A DNA stretch of 64,000 bases from Microbacterium oxydans (GCF_026559675.1 NZ_CP092891.1:558001-622000); one strand, 5' to 3'; numbered from the stretch's first letter, positions 41,906-53,082 are shown. The notes: a model not told the origin generated them from the sequence alone. Numbers and translations: made by a program.

Positions 41906-42298
41906 ATGAGCAGCGCATGCGAGCACCTGGAGGATCCCGACTGGGACAGCATCGAAGGTGCCGTGCTCATCGCGGGCGATGCGGCCGACGCCGGCTTCAT
42001 CGCGAGCATCGCCGCGCGACTCCCGTGGGACGCGCAGGGCGTCGTGATCCTGGAGGCCGCGGCGCGCATCCAGTTCCGCCACATCGACGTCCCGGAGGGG
42101 GTGTCGGTGCGCTGGCTGGTGCGCGGTGACGGCATCCGCGCGCACACCCGCGGCGAGCGGCTGGCGAACGCCGTGCACGCCTGGTGCGTCGAGTGGACGT
42201 GCACCGAGCCGCCGTCGCAGTGGACCGTCTGGCTCGGACCGCACACTCCGCCGCATGTGGCGCGGATGGCGCGCAGTCTGCTCGGCGTCGCGAACTGA
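41906..42298 (+). CDS. Short SIP-domain protein, iron-regulated
   Basis: A 130-residue protein resembling only the C-terminal domain of siderophore-interacting (ViuB-like) ferric reductases: AVLIAGDAADAGFIASIAARLP resembles their nucleotide-binding start, and DGIRAHTRGERLANAVHAW a later helix. The FAD-binding N-terminal domain of full-length members (about 250-280 residues) is absent, so it may work with a partner reductase or only bind. The iron box overlapping its promoter supports a role in iron acquisition. No siderophore or transporter genes are next to it. Translation probably starts at the transcript's first base. Confidence 0.8.
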   Translation: MSSACEHLEDPDWDSIEGAVLIAGDAADAGFIASIAARLPWDAQGVVILEAAARIQFRHIDVPEGVSVRWLVRGDGIRAHTRGERLANAVHAWCVEWTCTEPPSQWTVWLGPHTPPHVARMARSLLGVAN

Positions 42299-42320
42299 CC
42301 GACGGTCGCGGGTCAGCGGG

Positions 42321-42776
42321 TCAGCGGGTCGCGGCGACCGCGGGGACGTTCGCACCCGCGGTGATCGCCTCGAGCGCGCGACGCAGCGACGAGCTCGACG
42401 TGTGCGCCGTGTACGGGAAGTACACGACCTCGACGCCGACCTCGGCGAACTCGCGCTCCAGGCGCAGGCCCTTGTCGGTGCCGCGCCAGTCATCGCCCTT
42501 GAAGAAGTGCGTGAACTGGACGTCGCGCCACGAGTCCATCTTCGACGGCGTCGTCTCGACGTAGACGTCGTCGACGAACGAGATGTGCTTCACGATCTCC
42601 GCACGCTCCGCCGTCGGGATGACGGGCTCGATGCCCTTCACCTGGCGCAGCATCTCGTCGCTGACGACGCCCGCGATCAGAATGTCGCAGTGCTGCTTGG
42701 CGTGACGAAGTAGATTCAGATGCCCGACGTGAAACAGGTCGAAAGCACCAACGGCATAGCCGATACGCGTCCCCAT
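42321..42776 (-). CDS. Glycerol-3-phosphate cytidylyltransferase-like nucleotidyltransferase
   Basis: A 151-residue enzyme of the TagD/cytidylyltransferase-like family that should make CDP-glycerol or a related CDP-alcohol from CTP. The HxGH motif is HVGH near residue 17, preceded by YAVGAFDLF as in TagD, and the late motif is TSSSSLRR. It opens the surface-polysaccharide region, where CDP-glycerol would serve teichoic-acid-like polymer synthesis, and a CDP-alcohol phosphotransferase is encoded at 51741. GGGGAGATC precedes the ATG. It is transcribed divergently from the glycosyltransferase at 42897. Confidence 0.88.
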   Translation of the reverse strand: MGTRIGYAVGAFDLFHVGHLNLLRHAKQHCDILIAGVVSDEMLRQVKGIEPVIPTAERAEIVKHISFVDDVYVETTPSKMDSWRDVQFTHFFKGDDWRGTDKGLRLEREFAEVGVEVVYFPYTAHTSSSSLRRALEAITAGANVPAVAATR

Positions 42777-42896
42777 GATCTCCCCAGATCAGTGATTCCC
42801 CAGTAAGCGGATCCCCATCCGCTCAGCGACTCCCACAGCCGCAGTTCGGAAGTCTAGCAGGTACGGGTTTCCTTCTGCATAGGAACCCGTGGAACG

Positions 42897-44117
42897 ATGG
42901 AGGCCGCGCACGAGGTGCGCGCGGAACAGGGGGCGCAAGTGGGGGCACCGGTCACGGTCATCGTGCCGACGTTCAACGAGCGCGACAACGTCGCGGAGCT
43001 CGTCGCTCGCACCACCGCCGCGCTCGCCGGGTGGGACGCGGAGATCCTCTTCGTCGACGACAGCACCGACGACACGGCCGCGGAGGTGGCCCGCGTCGCG
43101 GTCGACGCCTCTCTGCCCGTACGCGTCATCCACCGCACCGAGAACACCGGGGGATTGGGCGGTGCCGTGGTCGTCGGGCTCGAGGCCGCGGCGTCCGACC
43201 TCTGCATCGTGATGGACGGCGACCTGCAGCATCCGCCCGAACTCCTGCCCGTCCTGCTCGAGCGCCACGCCGCGGGCGACGCCGACGTCGTGGCGGCCTC
43301 CCGCTACATCGGCGGGGGCGACACCAGCGGTCTCGGCACGGCCGTGCGCTTCGGCGTCTCACGGGCGGCGACGTGGCTGACCCGGGCGATGTTCCCGATC
43401 CGCCTCGCGCGCAGCACCGACCCGATGACCGGCTTCTTCCTCGTGGACCGCGGCCGCCTCGACCTCTCCGCGCTCAAGCCGCAGGGCTTCAAGATCCTCC
43501 TCGAGATCCTCGCGCGCAACGACGTGCGCATCGCCGAGGTGCCGATGGAGTTCGCCGAGCGCCGGCACGGCACGTCCAAGGCGAGCCTGCGGCAGGGCGG
43601 GACTTTCATCGCGCACCTCGCCCGGCTCCGCTTCGGCAAGATGTCGTTGTTCGCCCTGATCGGGGTGATCGGCGCGGTCGCGAACCTGGGGATCATGTGG
43701 GGCCTCACCGTCGCCGGGGTGCCCTACGTGTGGGCGGCCATCATCGGCGCCGAGGTCACCATCATCGGCAACTTCCTGCTGCAGGAGCGCTTCGTGTTCG
43801 CCGACATGCGGACCGACGCCCGCGGGCTCGGCATCCGCTTCGCCAGCTCCTTCGCGTTCAACAACGTCGAGGCGGCGCTGCGGATCCCGGTGATGGCCCT
43901 GATGGTCGAGACCTGGCACATCTCCAGCGTGCTCGCGACGGCGCTGTCCCTGATCGTGGCGTTCTTCGCCCGGTTCCTGTTCCATTCGCTCGTCGTCTAC
44001 GCGCCCCAGCGGCGCCGGAAGGGCGAGGCAGCGGTGTCCGAGCCGCCGACCGACACGGCGGCGCAGCGCGTGATCCGCGCGATCGACGTCGAGGCGATGA
44101 AGCCGGGCGAGCTCTAG
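42897..44117 (+). CDS. GT2 glycosyltransferase fused to a GtrA-like membrane domain (Dpm1/Ppm-like)
   Basis: A 406-residue protein. The N-terminal GT2 domain (about 17-245) has TVIVPTFNERDNV, the metal-binding MDGDLQHPPE and FKILLEILARNDVRIAEVPMEFAERRHGTSK, all typical of polyprenol-phosphate mannose or glucose synthases. The C-terminal GtrA-like domain (about 255-375) has four membrane helices. It should charge polyprenyl phosphate with a hexose and help move it across the membrane. The start is uncertain: ATG 42897 lacks a good ribosome site, and GTG 42939, after GGGGGCGCAA, would shorten it by 14 residues. Its TAG stop overlaps the TAG stop of the convergent rmlCD gene by 4 bp. Confidence 0.87.
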   Translation: MEAAHEVRAEQGAQVGAPVTVIVPTFNERDNVAELVARTTAALAGWDAEILFVDDSTDDTAAEVARVAVDASLPVRVIHRTENTGGLGGAVVVGLEAAASDLCIVMDGDLQHPPELLPVLLERHAAGDADVVAASRYIGGGDTSGLGTAVRFGVSRAATWLTRAMFPIRLARSTDPMTGFFLVDRGRLDLSALKPQGFKILLEILARNDVRIAEVPMEFAERRHGTSKASLRQGGTFIAHLARLRFGKMSLFALIGVIGAVANLGIMWGLTVAGVPYVWAAIIGAEVTIIGNFLLQERFVFADMRTDARGLGIRFASSFAFNNVEAALRIPVMALMVETWHISSVLATALSLIVAFFARFLFHSLVVYAPQRRRKGEAAVSEPPTDTAAQRVIRAIDVEAMKPGEL

Positions 44118-45528
44118 GGCTTCGCGGCGAGATACGCCTCGAGCGCGGCATCCGCGTCGCGAGGGGTCCATCCCGTCGCCTGGATGCGGCTCAGATCCAG
44201 CACGCTGTTGAGCGGACGCGGGGCGATCGGACCCGCCTGGTCGGCGAAGTACTCCGCCGTCGTCACGTCGGTCACCGCAGCCGGGTCGTGCCCGGTCAGA
44301 CGGTAGACGGCGCGGGCGATGTCGGCCCAGGAGTGGGATGCGCCGGCGCCGGTCACGTTGTACACGCCGAAGGGCGCGGCGCTCGAGAGCAGATGCGCGA
44401 TGGCCGAGGCGAGGTCCTCCGTGAAGGTCAGCCGTCCGATCTGGTCGCCGACCACCCGGGGGGCGATGCCGCGTTCCGCGAGCGAGGCCATGGTGCGCAC
44501 GAAGTTCCGGCCCTCGCCGATGACCCAGGACGTGCGGACGATGTAGTGGCGCGGCACCGTCGCGACGACGGCGTCTCCCGCGGCCTTGGTCTGCCCGTAG
44601 ACGCCGAGCGGCTGCACCGGGTCGGCCTCGGTGTACGGGCTCTCCTTGCTGCCGTCGAAGACGTAGTCGCTGGACACGTGCACGAGGGTGATGCCGTTCT
44701 CGGTGGCGATGCGGGCGAGCGCCGCGACGCCGTTCACGTTGGCGGCCCACGCGTTCTCGCGCCCCTCGGGGGTCTCCGCGAGGTCGACGGCCGTGTACGC
44801 GGCCGCGTTGACGATCGCCCCGTAGTCGCGCCAGCGGCGGGCGGACAGCAGGTCGGCGGCGCCCAGATCGAGGGTCTCCCTCGTCGTGTACTCGATGTGC
44901 TCCGCATCGCCGAGCAGCTCTCGCAGCGCGAGTCCGAGCTGTCCCGCGGCGCCCAGCACGAGCACCTTCCGCGGGCCGATCGGCGTCACGTCGGCGAGCC
45001 GCGGGTGGGCGAGGTCCTTCGCGGACACCTCGACCTCCGCGAGCGGGATGGGCCAGGCGATGGCCGCGGTCTCGTCCGCGAGGTTCAGGAACGAGTACTC
45101 CGCGTCGGGCGACCAGTGGTCGTTGACCAGGTAGGTGTAGGCGGTGTCGGCCTCGAGCGTCTGGTACGAGTTGCCGACGCCGCGCGGCACCAGGATCGCC
45201 CGGGACGGATCGATCTCGGTCGTGAAGACCGTGCCGAACGTGTCACCCGCGCGCAGATCGACCCAGGCGCCGAAGATCTTCCCGGTCGCGACCGAGACCC
45301 ATTTGTCCCAGGGCTCGGCGTGGATGCCGCGCGTGGTGCCGACCGCGTCGTTGAACGAGATGTTGTTCTGCACCGGGCCGAAGTCCGGGAGGCCGGCGGC
45401 GACCATCTTCTCGCGCTGCCAGTTCTCCTTGAACCAGCCGCGCGAGTCGCCGTGCACCGGCAGGTCCACGACGAGCAGACCGGGGATCGGCGTCTCGGTG
45501 ACCGTGAGCGCCTTGCCGAACTCCGTCA

Positions 45529-45529
<1 letters not shown>
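44114..45529 (-). CDS. rmlCD: RmlC-RmlD fusion: dTDP-4-dehydrorhamnose 3,5-epimerase and reductase
   Basis: A 471-residue protein joining two consecutive steps of dTDP-L-rhamnose synthesis. Residues about 1-185 are a cupin RmlC domain (DSRGWFKENW, GTTRGIHAEPWDKW with the catalytic His, PRGVGNSYQ). Residues about 190-471 are an RmlD reductase with GAAGQLG and catalytic YGQTK. The reading frame is continuous through the linker, so the fusion is real in this sequence. The start overlaps the rmlB stop by 1 bp (TGATG), so rmlA-rmlB-rmlCD form one tight minus-strand operon. Rhamnose should feed the glycosyltransferases nearby. Confidence 0.94.
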
Positions 45530-47567
<2,038 letters not shown>

Positions 47568-47573
47568 TGGCTC

Positions 47574-48596
47574 GTGGAATTCGAGGGTGGTGCCTCGTTG
47601 TCTCTCACCTGGGCGCATCGTGCCGAGCAGTCGGCGCACGCCTGGGAGCAGAGTCACGCCAGGGGAGAGGTCCCGAGCATCTGGCCGTACGGACTGGATG
47701 CGCTGCGCGAGCATGCCGCGGTCGAGGTGATCGATCTCCCCGCCCCCGGTCGTGTCGCGCGGGCGCGGGCGCGGCTGGCTCTGGGACCACGTCCCGTCGA
47801 CGGCCTCGCGCTCACCTGGGACGAGAACACCGCCTATCGTCTGCAGACCCTCCACCCGCGCGCGCACTTCGCCACCGGGGTGATCTGGCTGACGGATCTG
47901 GCCGGCGCCGGCGCGCCCCCGACCCGCCTGATCTCGATGCTGAGCGGGGCCGACTCCGTCTGGGTGCTCAGCGAGGCGCAGATCGTGCCGCTCCGGCAGG
48001 TGGTGGGCGCCCGGGGGGCGCAGGTCTTCGCGGTGCCCTTCGGCATCGACAGCGAGTTCTTCGGCACGCGTCCGTACCCGGATCGCGCGCGTGTGGTGAG
48101 CGTCGGCAACGACAGGGACCGCGATCCGGCCACCCTCTACGCCGCGCTCGCCCGGGTGCTCGCCGTGCGTCCGGACACCGAGGTGATCGTGCAGACGACC
48201 TCCGATCTCGCGCCGCCCGAGGGCGTGCGGGTGATCCGTCACATGCCGCACGCGGAGCTGCGCGATCTGTACGCGACCGCGAGCGTCGTCGTGACCTCGA
48301 CCCGGCCGAACCTGCACGCCTCGGGCATGACGGTCGCGCTCGAAGCGCTCGCGACCGGCCGGCCGGTCGTCGTCACAGCGACCCCCGGAATGGATCAGTA
48401 CGTGAGCGAGGGGCGCACCGGACACCTGGTTCCACCGGGAGAGCCGGGGGAGCTCGCCGCCGCCCTGCTGGGCCTGCTGGCCGATCCGACGCGCGCGGCC
48501 GAGCTCGGACGGAACGGCCGCGTCGAGGTGGAACGCCACTTCACGACGCAGATCATGGTCGCGGCCCTGGTCCAGGGCCTGCGGCAGCGGGTGTGA
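47574..48596 (+). CDS. Glycosyltransferase (GT4-like, GT-B fold)
   Basis: A 340-residue soluble protein. The C-terminal Rossmann half has PFGIDSEFF, VVSVGNDRDRD, the sugar-nucleotide-binding ASVVVTSTRPNLHASGMTVALEALATGRPVV (Glu in the ExxxxxxE-like segment) and GHLVPPGEPGEL, all typical of GT4 family retaining transferases. The N-terminal acceptor-binding half is short and divergent. It probably adds one sugar to a lipid-linked repeat unit at the inner face of the membrane. It lies between rmlA and the bifunctional transferase, so rhamnose is a possible donor, unproven. GTG 47574 is predicted to be the first codon of a leaderless mRNA. Confidence 0.85.
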   Translation: MEFEGGASLSLTWAHRAEQSAHAWEQSHARGEVPSIWPYGLDALREHAAVEVIDLPAPGRVARARARLALGPRPVDGLALTWDENTAYRLQTLHPRAHFATGVIWLTDLAGAGAPPTRLISMLSGADSVWVLSEAQIVPLRQVVGARGAQVFAVPFGIDSEFFGTRPYPDRARVVSVGNDRDRDPATLYAALARVLAVRPDTEVIVQTTSDLAPPEGVRVIRHMPHAELRDLYATASVVVTSTRPNLHASGMTVALEALATGRPVVVTATPGMDQYVSEGRTGHLVPPGEPGELAAALLGLLADPTRAAELGRNGRVEVERHFTTQIMVAALVQGLRQRV

Positions 48597-48609
48597 GAGT
48601 CGACGCGAC

Positions 48610-50604
48610 CTAGCGCTTCGCGCCGCGCTTGACCCGCACCGCCTCCCGGAACGCGTCGGCGTGAGCCCGACCGGCGTCGGCCCAGTCGCGGCGTGAGAGG
48701 TCGGGTGAGCCGGTGAGCATCGTCGCGGCACGCCACGCCTCGACGACCGTCGGCGCGTCGAGGTCTCCGTCGTACATGAGCACCCAGTCCTGGCCGACCT
48801 CGCGTCCGAGGGCCTCGTTCGCCTCGTTGCGGGGCACGAGCACGGGGCGGTCCATGGACAGGGCGGCGAGGACGCTGCCCGAGTTGTGCATGAAGCGGTA
48901 GGCCAGCACGATGAGGTCGGACGACGTCGCGAGCTGGACGAGTTCCGCATCGCTGAGGAAGTCGAGGTGGAGGTCGACGCCGGGAAGATCCGCGGTCCGC
49001 TCCCGGAGGTCGTCGCCGAGCTCGGGGGTGGAGGGTCGCCCGCCGATCCGCAGGCTCAGCGCCGGTTCGGTCGCCACCGCCTCCGCATAGGCGTCGATGA
49101 ACCCCTCCAGGCCCTTGTACCGGCGGATCCCGCCGAACGAGCCGAGCTGCCCGCGCACGCGCTCGGCGGAGGGGAACTTGGCGTACCAGCCCCGGTAGTC
49201 GCCGTGCAGGATCAGGCTGTGCGGCGTTCCGGCAGGGAGCGGAGTCGTCTCGTTGATGACGATCCGGTAGTCGGTGTGACGGTCGATGAAACGCAGCAGC
49301 CAGAGCCGCGGCGCGTTGTCGTCGGGGAGCTCGATGTTGTGCACCGTCCGCACCACGGCGATCCGTCGGGACAGGCGGTGCCGGAACACGAGCGCCGTCG
49401 TGAGGAGGAACTTCCCCGTGGACTTCCACCAGGTGGAGCCGTGCAGCTTCGCCTCCGGCCAGTGCCAATGGAAGGCGTCGTACCGGCCGAACAGCGCCGT
49501 CCCCCAGGAGAAGCGCAGGCGGGTGAGCCCCTCGGTGGCGCCCAGCGCCTCGTCGAGCATCTTGTTGTACGGGTTCGTCGTCGGGCGCGGTGCGCCGAGC
49601 GACTGCATCACGCGGATGCCCGAAGCGGGATCGGTCATGGTCGTGTCATCCTCCGATGGGCGACGGTACTCGTCGTAACGACGGCCGAGGGCGGCCGCGA
49701 TCGTGCCGCGGCCCCGATGGACGAGACGCGTTCCTCTGGCGTGATGGGTGATGTTCGAGGTCAGCGCGCCGAAGGCCCGCCGCAGTCCGCCGACGATGAT
49801 CCGGGCGATGCCGCCCACCATTGCGCGCACCCGGAGCAGCCCGCGACGGAACCTCCCGTCGGTCAGCTGCAGCTGGATCCGGGTGCCGGCGTTGGCCGAG
49901 CTGAACGCGCGCTGCGCCGCCCACGCCCGGCTGAGCCGCGCGGCGACGACGAGGTCTTCCGTCTCGGACTCGTTGCACCACACGATCCGGCCGCCTTGCC
50001 GCGCCAGCTGTCGGGAGAAGAGCGTGTCCTCCCCGCCGCCCAGGCCGAGTGACGGATCGAAGCGGAGCCCGAGCCGGCGGATGGCGCGCAGATCGAGCAG
50101 CAGGTTCCCCGCCGCAGCGACCTGCAGCACGGTGCCGGTCTGGCGGGGCGGTCGGCGGAAGGTGCCCGAGGCGAGCAGCCAGGGGTCGACGTCGTCGTCG
50201 AACACGGAGATGACGCGACCCATCACGGCGTCGGCGCCGTACTCGCGCCAGACCGAGACGAGTGCGGAGAGCCAGGCCTCCCGCGGGATCTCGTCGTCGT
50301 CGATGAACGCGACGAGGTCGCGGTCGGCGCACTCGTCCAGGATGCGGTTGCGCGCCGCGGCGATGCCCGGCGTCTGCTCGACCACGTAGCGGACCGGCAG
50401 GTCGGTGCCCGTCGCCACCTCTCGCGCCGAGCCCTCCGGGTCGTTGTCGACGACGAGCACGTCGATCTCGATGCCGAGGTCGGCGCACTCCGCGATGCGC
50501 GCGGGCAGCGTGCGCAGCAGCGCGTCGAGGAGTTCCGGTCGGCGGTACGTGGGCACGCCGATCGTCACAGCGATCACGTCGCTCGATTCCGGTCCCCTGG
50601 TCAT
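48610..50604 (-). CDS. Bifunctional glycosyltransferase: GT2 domain fused to a GT-B domain
   Basis: A 664-residue protein with two unrelated transferase domains. Residues about 10-250 are GT-A family 2 (VTIGVPTYRRPELL, then FIDDDEIPRE as the DxD-type metal site, and GLGGGEDTLFSRQL). A basic linker with amphipathic helices (about 265-325) may touch the membrane. Residues about 340-660 are GT-B-like, with VVRTVHNIELPDD, GSFGGIRRYKGLEGFI and YRFMHNSGSVLAALSMDRPVLVPR. No stop or frameshift lies between them. It could add two successive sugars. ATG ending at 50604 follows a G-run; an ATG at 50655 would add 17 unconserved residues. Confidence 0.85.
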   Translation of the reverse strand: MTRGPESSDVIAVTIGVPTYRRPELLDALLRTLPARIAECADLGIEIDVLVVDNDPEGSAREVATGTDLPVRYVVEQTPGIAAARNRILDECADRDLVAFIDDDEIPREAWLSALVSVWREYGADAVMGRVISVFDDDVDPWLLASGTFRRPPRQTGTVLQVAAAGNLLLDLRAIRRLGLRFDPSLGLGGGEDTLFSRQLARQGGRIVWCNESETEDLVVAARLSRAWAAQRAFSSANAGTRIQLQLTDGRFRRGLLRVRAMVGGIARIIVGGLRRAFGALTSNITHHARGTRLVHRGRGTIAAALGRRYDEYRRPSEDDTTMTDPASGIRVMQSLGAPRPTTNPYNKMLDEALGATEGLTRLRFSWGTALFGRYDAFHWHWPEAKLHGSTWWKSTGKFLLTTALVFRHRLSRRIAVVRTVHNIELPDDNAPRLWLLRFIDRHTDYRIVINETTPLPAGTPHSLILHGDYRGWYAKFPSAERVRGQLGSFGGIRRYKGLEGFIDAYAEAVATEPALSLRIGGRPSTPELGDDLRERTADLPGVDLHLDFLSDAELVQLATSSDLIVLAYRFMHNSGSVLAALSMDRPVLVPRNEANEALGREVGQDWVLMYDGDLDAPTVVEAWRAATMLTGSPDLSRRDWADAGRAHADAFREAVRVKRGAKR

Positions 50605-50698
50605 CCGCCCCCATCCCCATGGCAGTCGTGCGCCTCGACTCCGACGCCGGCTCATCGTATCGTGAACCCGATGCCGGTCTCCGGAGGCACCTCTCGCG

Positions 50699-50704
50699 TA
50701 TAGT
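50699..50704 (+). promoter_or_regulatory. -10 element upstream of the GT2 gene at 50797
   Basis: TATAGT (50699-50704) is a good -10 hexamer without a clear -35 box. It would give a leader of about 86 nt with a GGAGTCG/CGACTCC hairpin near 50716-50740. Confidence 0.4.
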
Positions 50705-50796
50705 CGTTCTCCTGGGAGTCGACGCCGGTCGCGACTCCGGGGAATTCGACCGGCGACCCGAAGCGATCCGTGACCCGGATCCGGGGGGAGGATCGC

Positions 50797-51750
50797 GTGT
50801 CAATCGTGCACGGGCGGTTTGCCGTGGTGGTCGTGAACTACGCCTCCACCGGCCTGCTGCGGCGCAATCTGGTGACCGTCGAGCGTGAAGCGCGGACGAT
50901 CGATCCGGACGCGATCGTGATCGTGGTCGACAACTGGTCCGGAGCGCAGGAGCGTCGCGCCGTCGGCGACGTCGCGAAGGAGCACGGGTGGCTGCTGGTC
51001 GAGCCCGACACGAACTCGGGGTTCGGCGGCGGCGTGAACATCGGCGTGACGCGCGCGCTCGCCGAGGGGGCGACCGACGTCCTCGTCATCAACCCGGATG
51101 CGCACATCGACGGCGACTCGCTCCGCCTGCTCGCCGCCGCGACCGCTGACTCGCGCACCACCCTGGCCTCTCCCGTCATCGCCGACTCCGAGGGGCGCAC
51201 CTGGTTCGCCGGCATCGACCTCCTCCTCGAGGACGGCACGATGCGTGCGCGTCGCAAGCGCGTCGCCGGTGACACGCAGCCGTTCGAGCCCTGGCTGAGC
51301 GGGGCCTGCCTGTGGATCACCCGCGAGCTGTGGGAGCTCTCCGGCGGCTTCGACGACGACTACTTCCTGTACTGGGAGGACGTCGACTTCTCCCGGAGGG
51401 TCGTGGCGGCCGGGGGTGAGCTCGCGCTCGTCGAGGACGCTCGGGCGGTGCACGACGAGGGCGGCACCCAGCGGGTCGAGCCCGAGGCGTCGCGCGCGAA
51501 ATCCGAGGGCTACTACTACTACAACATCCGCAACCGGATGCTCTTCGCCGTGCGTCACCTCGACGACGCGGCCGTGCAGCGGTGGCGGCGCTCGATCCCG
51601 CGCACCGCCCGCGAGGTGATCCTCCGCGGCGGACGCCGGCAGCTCATCCAGTCGCCTGCCCCGATCCGCGCGTACCTCCGCGGCGTGCGCGAGGCGCGGC
51701 GGATCGCCAGGGTTCACGGGACGGACCAGAAGGGCAGGAAATGGTCGTAG
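50797..51750 (+). CDS. Glycosyltransferase family 2 (WbbL/rhamnosyltransferase-like)
   Basis: A 317-residue GT2 enzyme. It has AVVVVNYASTGLLRRNL at the N-terminus, DTNSGFGGGVNIG, INPDAHIDGDSL with the metal-binding Asp, and FDDDYFLYWEDVDFSRRV, a pattern characteristic of WbbL-type rhamnosyltransferases. With rmlABCD nearby, transfer of rhamnose from dTDP-rhamnose is the best guess. GTG 50797 is chosen because GGGGGGAG (50783-50790) lies 6 nt upstream; GTG 50770 has no such site. The stop overlaps the next gene by 10 bp, so the two are translationally linked. Confidence 0.88.
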   Translation: MSIVHGRFAVVVVNYASTGLLRRNLVTVEREARTIDPDAIVIVVDNWSGAQERRAVGDVAKEHGWLLVEPDTNSGFGGGVNIGVTRALAEGATDVLVINPDAHIDGDSLRLLAAATADSRTTLASPVIADSEGRTWFAGIDLLLEDGTMRARRKRVAGDTQPFEPWLSGACLWITRELWELSGGFDDDYFLYWEDVDFSRRVVAAGGELALVEDARAVHDEGGTQRVEPEASRAKSEGYYYYNIRNRMLFAVRHLDDAAVQRWRRSIPRTAREVILRGGRRQLIQSPAPIRAYLRGVREARRIARVHGTDQKGRKWS

Positions 51751-52460
51751 ACGCATATCACCGTCTCGCGCGGGCGCAAAAGGGGCATGCCCGGGGGGCG
51801 CCCGCGTACTCCGTCTACGTGAATCGGCGGATCGGGCGGGTCCTCGCCGCCGTCGCGTACCGGATCGGCCTCACGCCGAATCAGGTCTCGATCATCAGCG
51901 CCGTGCACTCCTTCGTGGCGATCGGCCTCATCGCGTTCGGTCCGGTGAACGTGCCGATGGGCATCCTGATCGCGGTGCTGCTCGTGCTCGGCTACGCCTG
52001 GGACTCGGCGGACGGGCAGGTCGCCCGACTGCGCGGGGGCGGGAGCGCGCAGGGCGAATGGCTCGATCATTTCATCGACACGCTCAAGATCGCCTCGCTG
52101 CACCTGGCGGTGCTGATCGGCCTCTACCGCGTCCTCCCGGAGACGCCGCTGCTCCTGCTGATCCCGATCGTGTTCAGCATCGTGGCCACGACGACGTTCT
52201 CGGGCATGCTCCTCAACGACCTGCTCAAGGGCAAGCACGCGGTCGCGTCGACGCACGAGCGCGGCGGTGGCACGCTCCTGCGCTCGCTCGTCCTCCTGCC
52301 CACCGACTTCGGCCTGGTGTGCCTGGTCTTCGTGCTGTGGGGCTGGACCCCGGCGTTCCTCGTCGGCTACGGCGCTCTCTGCGCCGCGGCGGTCCTGTTC
52401 CTCGCGCTCGCCGCGGTGAAGTGGTTCCGTGAGATCGGAAGGCTGGGTGCCGACGCATGA
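51741..52460 (+). CDS. CDP-alcohol phosphatidyltransferase family membrane protein
   Basis: A 239-residue protein with about six membrane helices. The full family motif DxxDGxxARxxxxxxxxGxxxDxxxD is present as DSADGQVAR followed by GEWLDHFID (about residues 87-110), so the two-metal active site should work. Such enzymes transfer a phospho-alcohol from a CDP-activated donor. Within a polysaccharide locus, with a cytidylyltransferase at 42321, the product may be a substituted polymer precursor or a lipid anchor, not necessarily a normal phospholipid. The start lies inside the previous gene (10-bp overlap) with AGGGCAGGAA before it; the stop overlaps the phosphatase start by ATGA. Confidence 0.9.
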   Translation: MVVDAYHRLARAQKGHARGAPAYSVYVNRRIGRVLAAVAYRIGLTPNQVSIISAVHSFVAIGLIAFGPVNVPMGILIAVLLVLGYAWDSADGQVARLRGGGSAQGEWLDHFIDTLKIASLHLAVLIGLYRVLPETPLLLLIPIVFSIVATTTFSGMLLNDLLKGKHAVASTHERGGGTLLRSLVLLPTDFGLVCLVFVLWGWTPAFLVGYGALCAAAVLFLALAAVKWFREIGRLGADA

Positions 52461-53074
52461 CTGGCGAGAAGATCCTCGTGGTGTGCGCCGCCAACGTCTG
52501 CCGCTCGCCGCTCGCCGAGCTCGCGCTGCGGCGGGGTCTCGGGGCGGACTCCACGATCCAGGTCGACAGTGCCGGCATCCGCGCGACCGCCGGGGATCCG
52601 ATCTGCACCCTCGTCGCGTCCGTCCATGAAGACGAGGAGTGGCGCGCGCAGGCGCAGACGCATCGCGCCAAGCCCGTCACGCTCGAACTCCTCGAGCAGT
52701 CGAGCATCGTCCTCGCCGCTTCGCGCGACATCCGCGGCGACCTGGTGCGGCTCGCCCCGCGATCACGGGACTGGATGTTCACGATCAAGGAGGCGGCTCA
52801 TCTGGGCGCCGGCTTCTCCTCGTCGGCACCGGACCGGGTGGCGGAGTACGTCGCGCATCTCGACCGTGCGCGGTCTCGGGCCGTGCCGCTGGTCGGCTCC
52901 GACAGCGCCGGTGATCGATTCCGGCGGCTCCTCGGGATCCGCGACTCCGGCGACCCCGCCAGCATCGCCGACCGGCACGGAAGCCGCGGCCACCGCGACA
53001 CCATCAGCGAGGTGGAAGCCGCGGTCGCCACGATCCTGGCCCAGCTCGGCGGGCAGCGTCGGCACGCATCCTGA
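52457..53074 (+). CDS. Low-molecular-weight protein tyrosine phosphatase (Wzb-like)
   Basis: A 205-residue cytoplasmic enzyme. The signature loop CAANVCRS (Cys10 to Arg16, the CX5R motif) follows a hydrophobic strand at the very N-terminus, as in all LMW-PTPs, and a late GDP segment near residue 174 probably supplies the general acid. It is longer than typical members (about 150-160 residues), with the extra length between loop and acid. Capsule and EPS loci usually pair such a phosphatase with a tyrosine autokinase; here the autokinase is 7 kb downstream at 59975. It overlaps the CDP-alcohol transferase gene by ATGA. Confidence 0.9.
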   Translation: MTGEKILVVCAANVCRSPLAELALRRGLGADSTIQVDSAGIRATAGDPICTLVASVHEDEEWRAQAQTHRAKPVTLELLEQSSIVLAASRDIRGDLVRLAPRSRDWMFTIKEAAHLGAGFSSSAPDRVAEYVAHLDRARSRAVPLVGSDSAGDRFRRLLGIRDSGDPASIADRHGSRGHRDTISEVEAAVATILAQLGGQRRHAS

Positions 53075-53082
53075 GCGGGGTC

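Noticed and set aside
42303..42340. CGGTCGC/GCGACCG inverted repeat as terminator between convergent genes
   Set aside because: The right arm lies inside the cytidylyltransferase coding sequence and there is no T-run; too weak to call.
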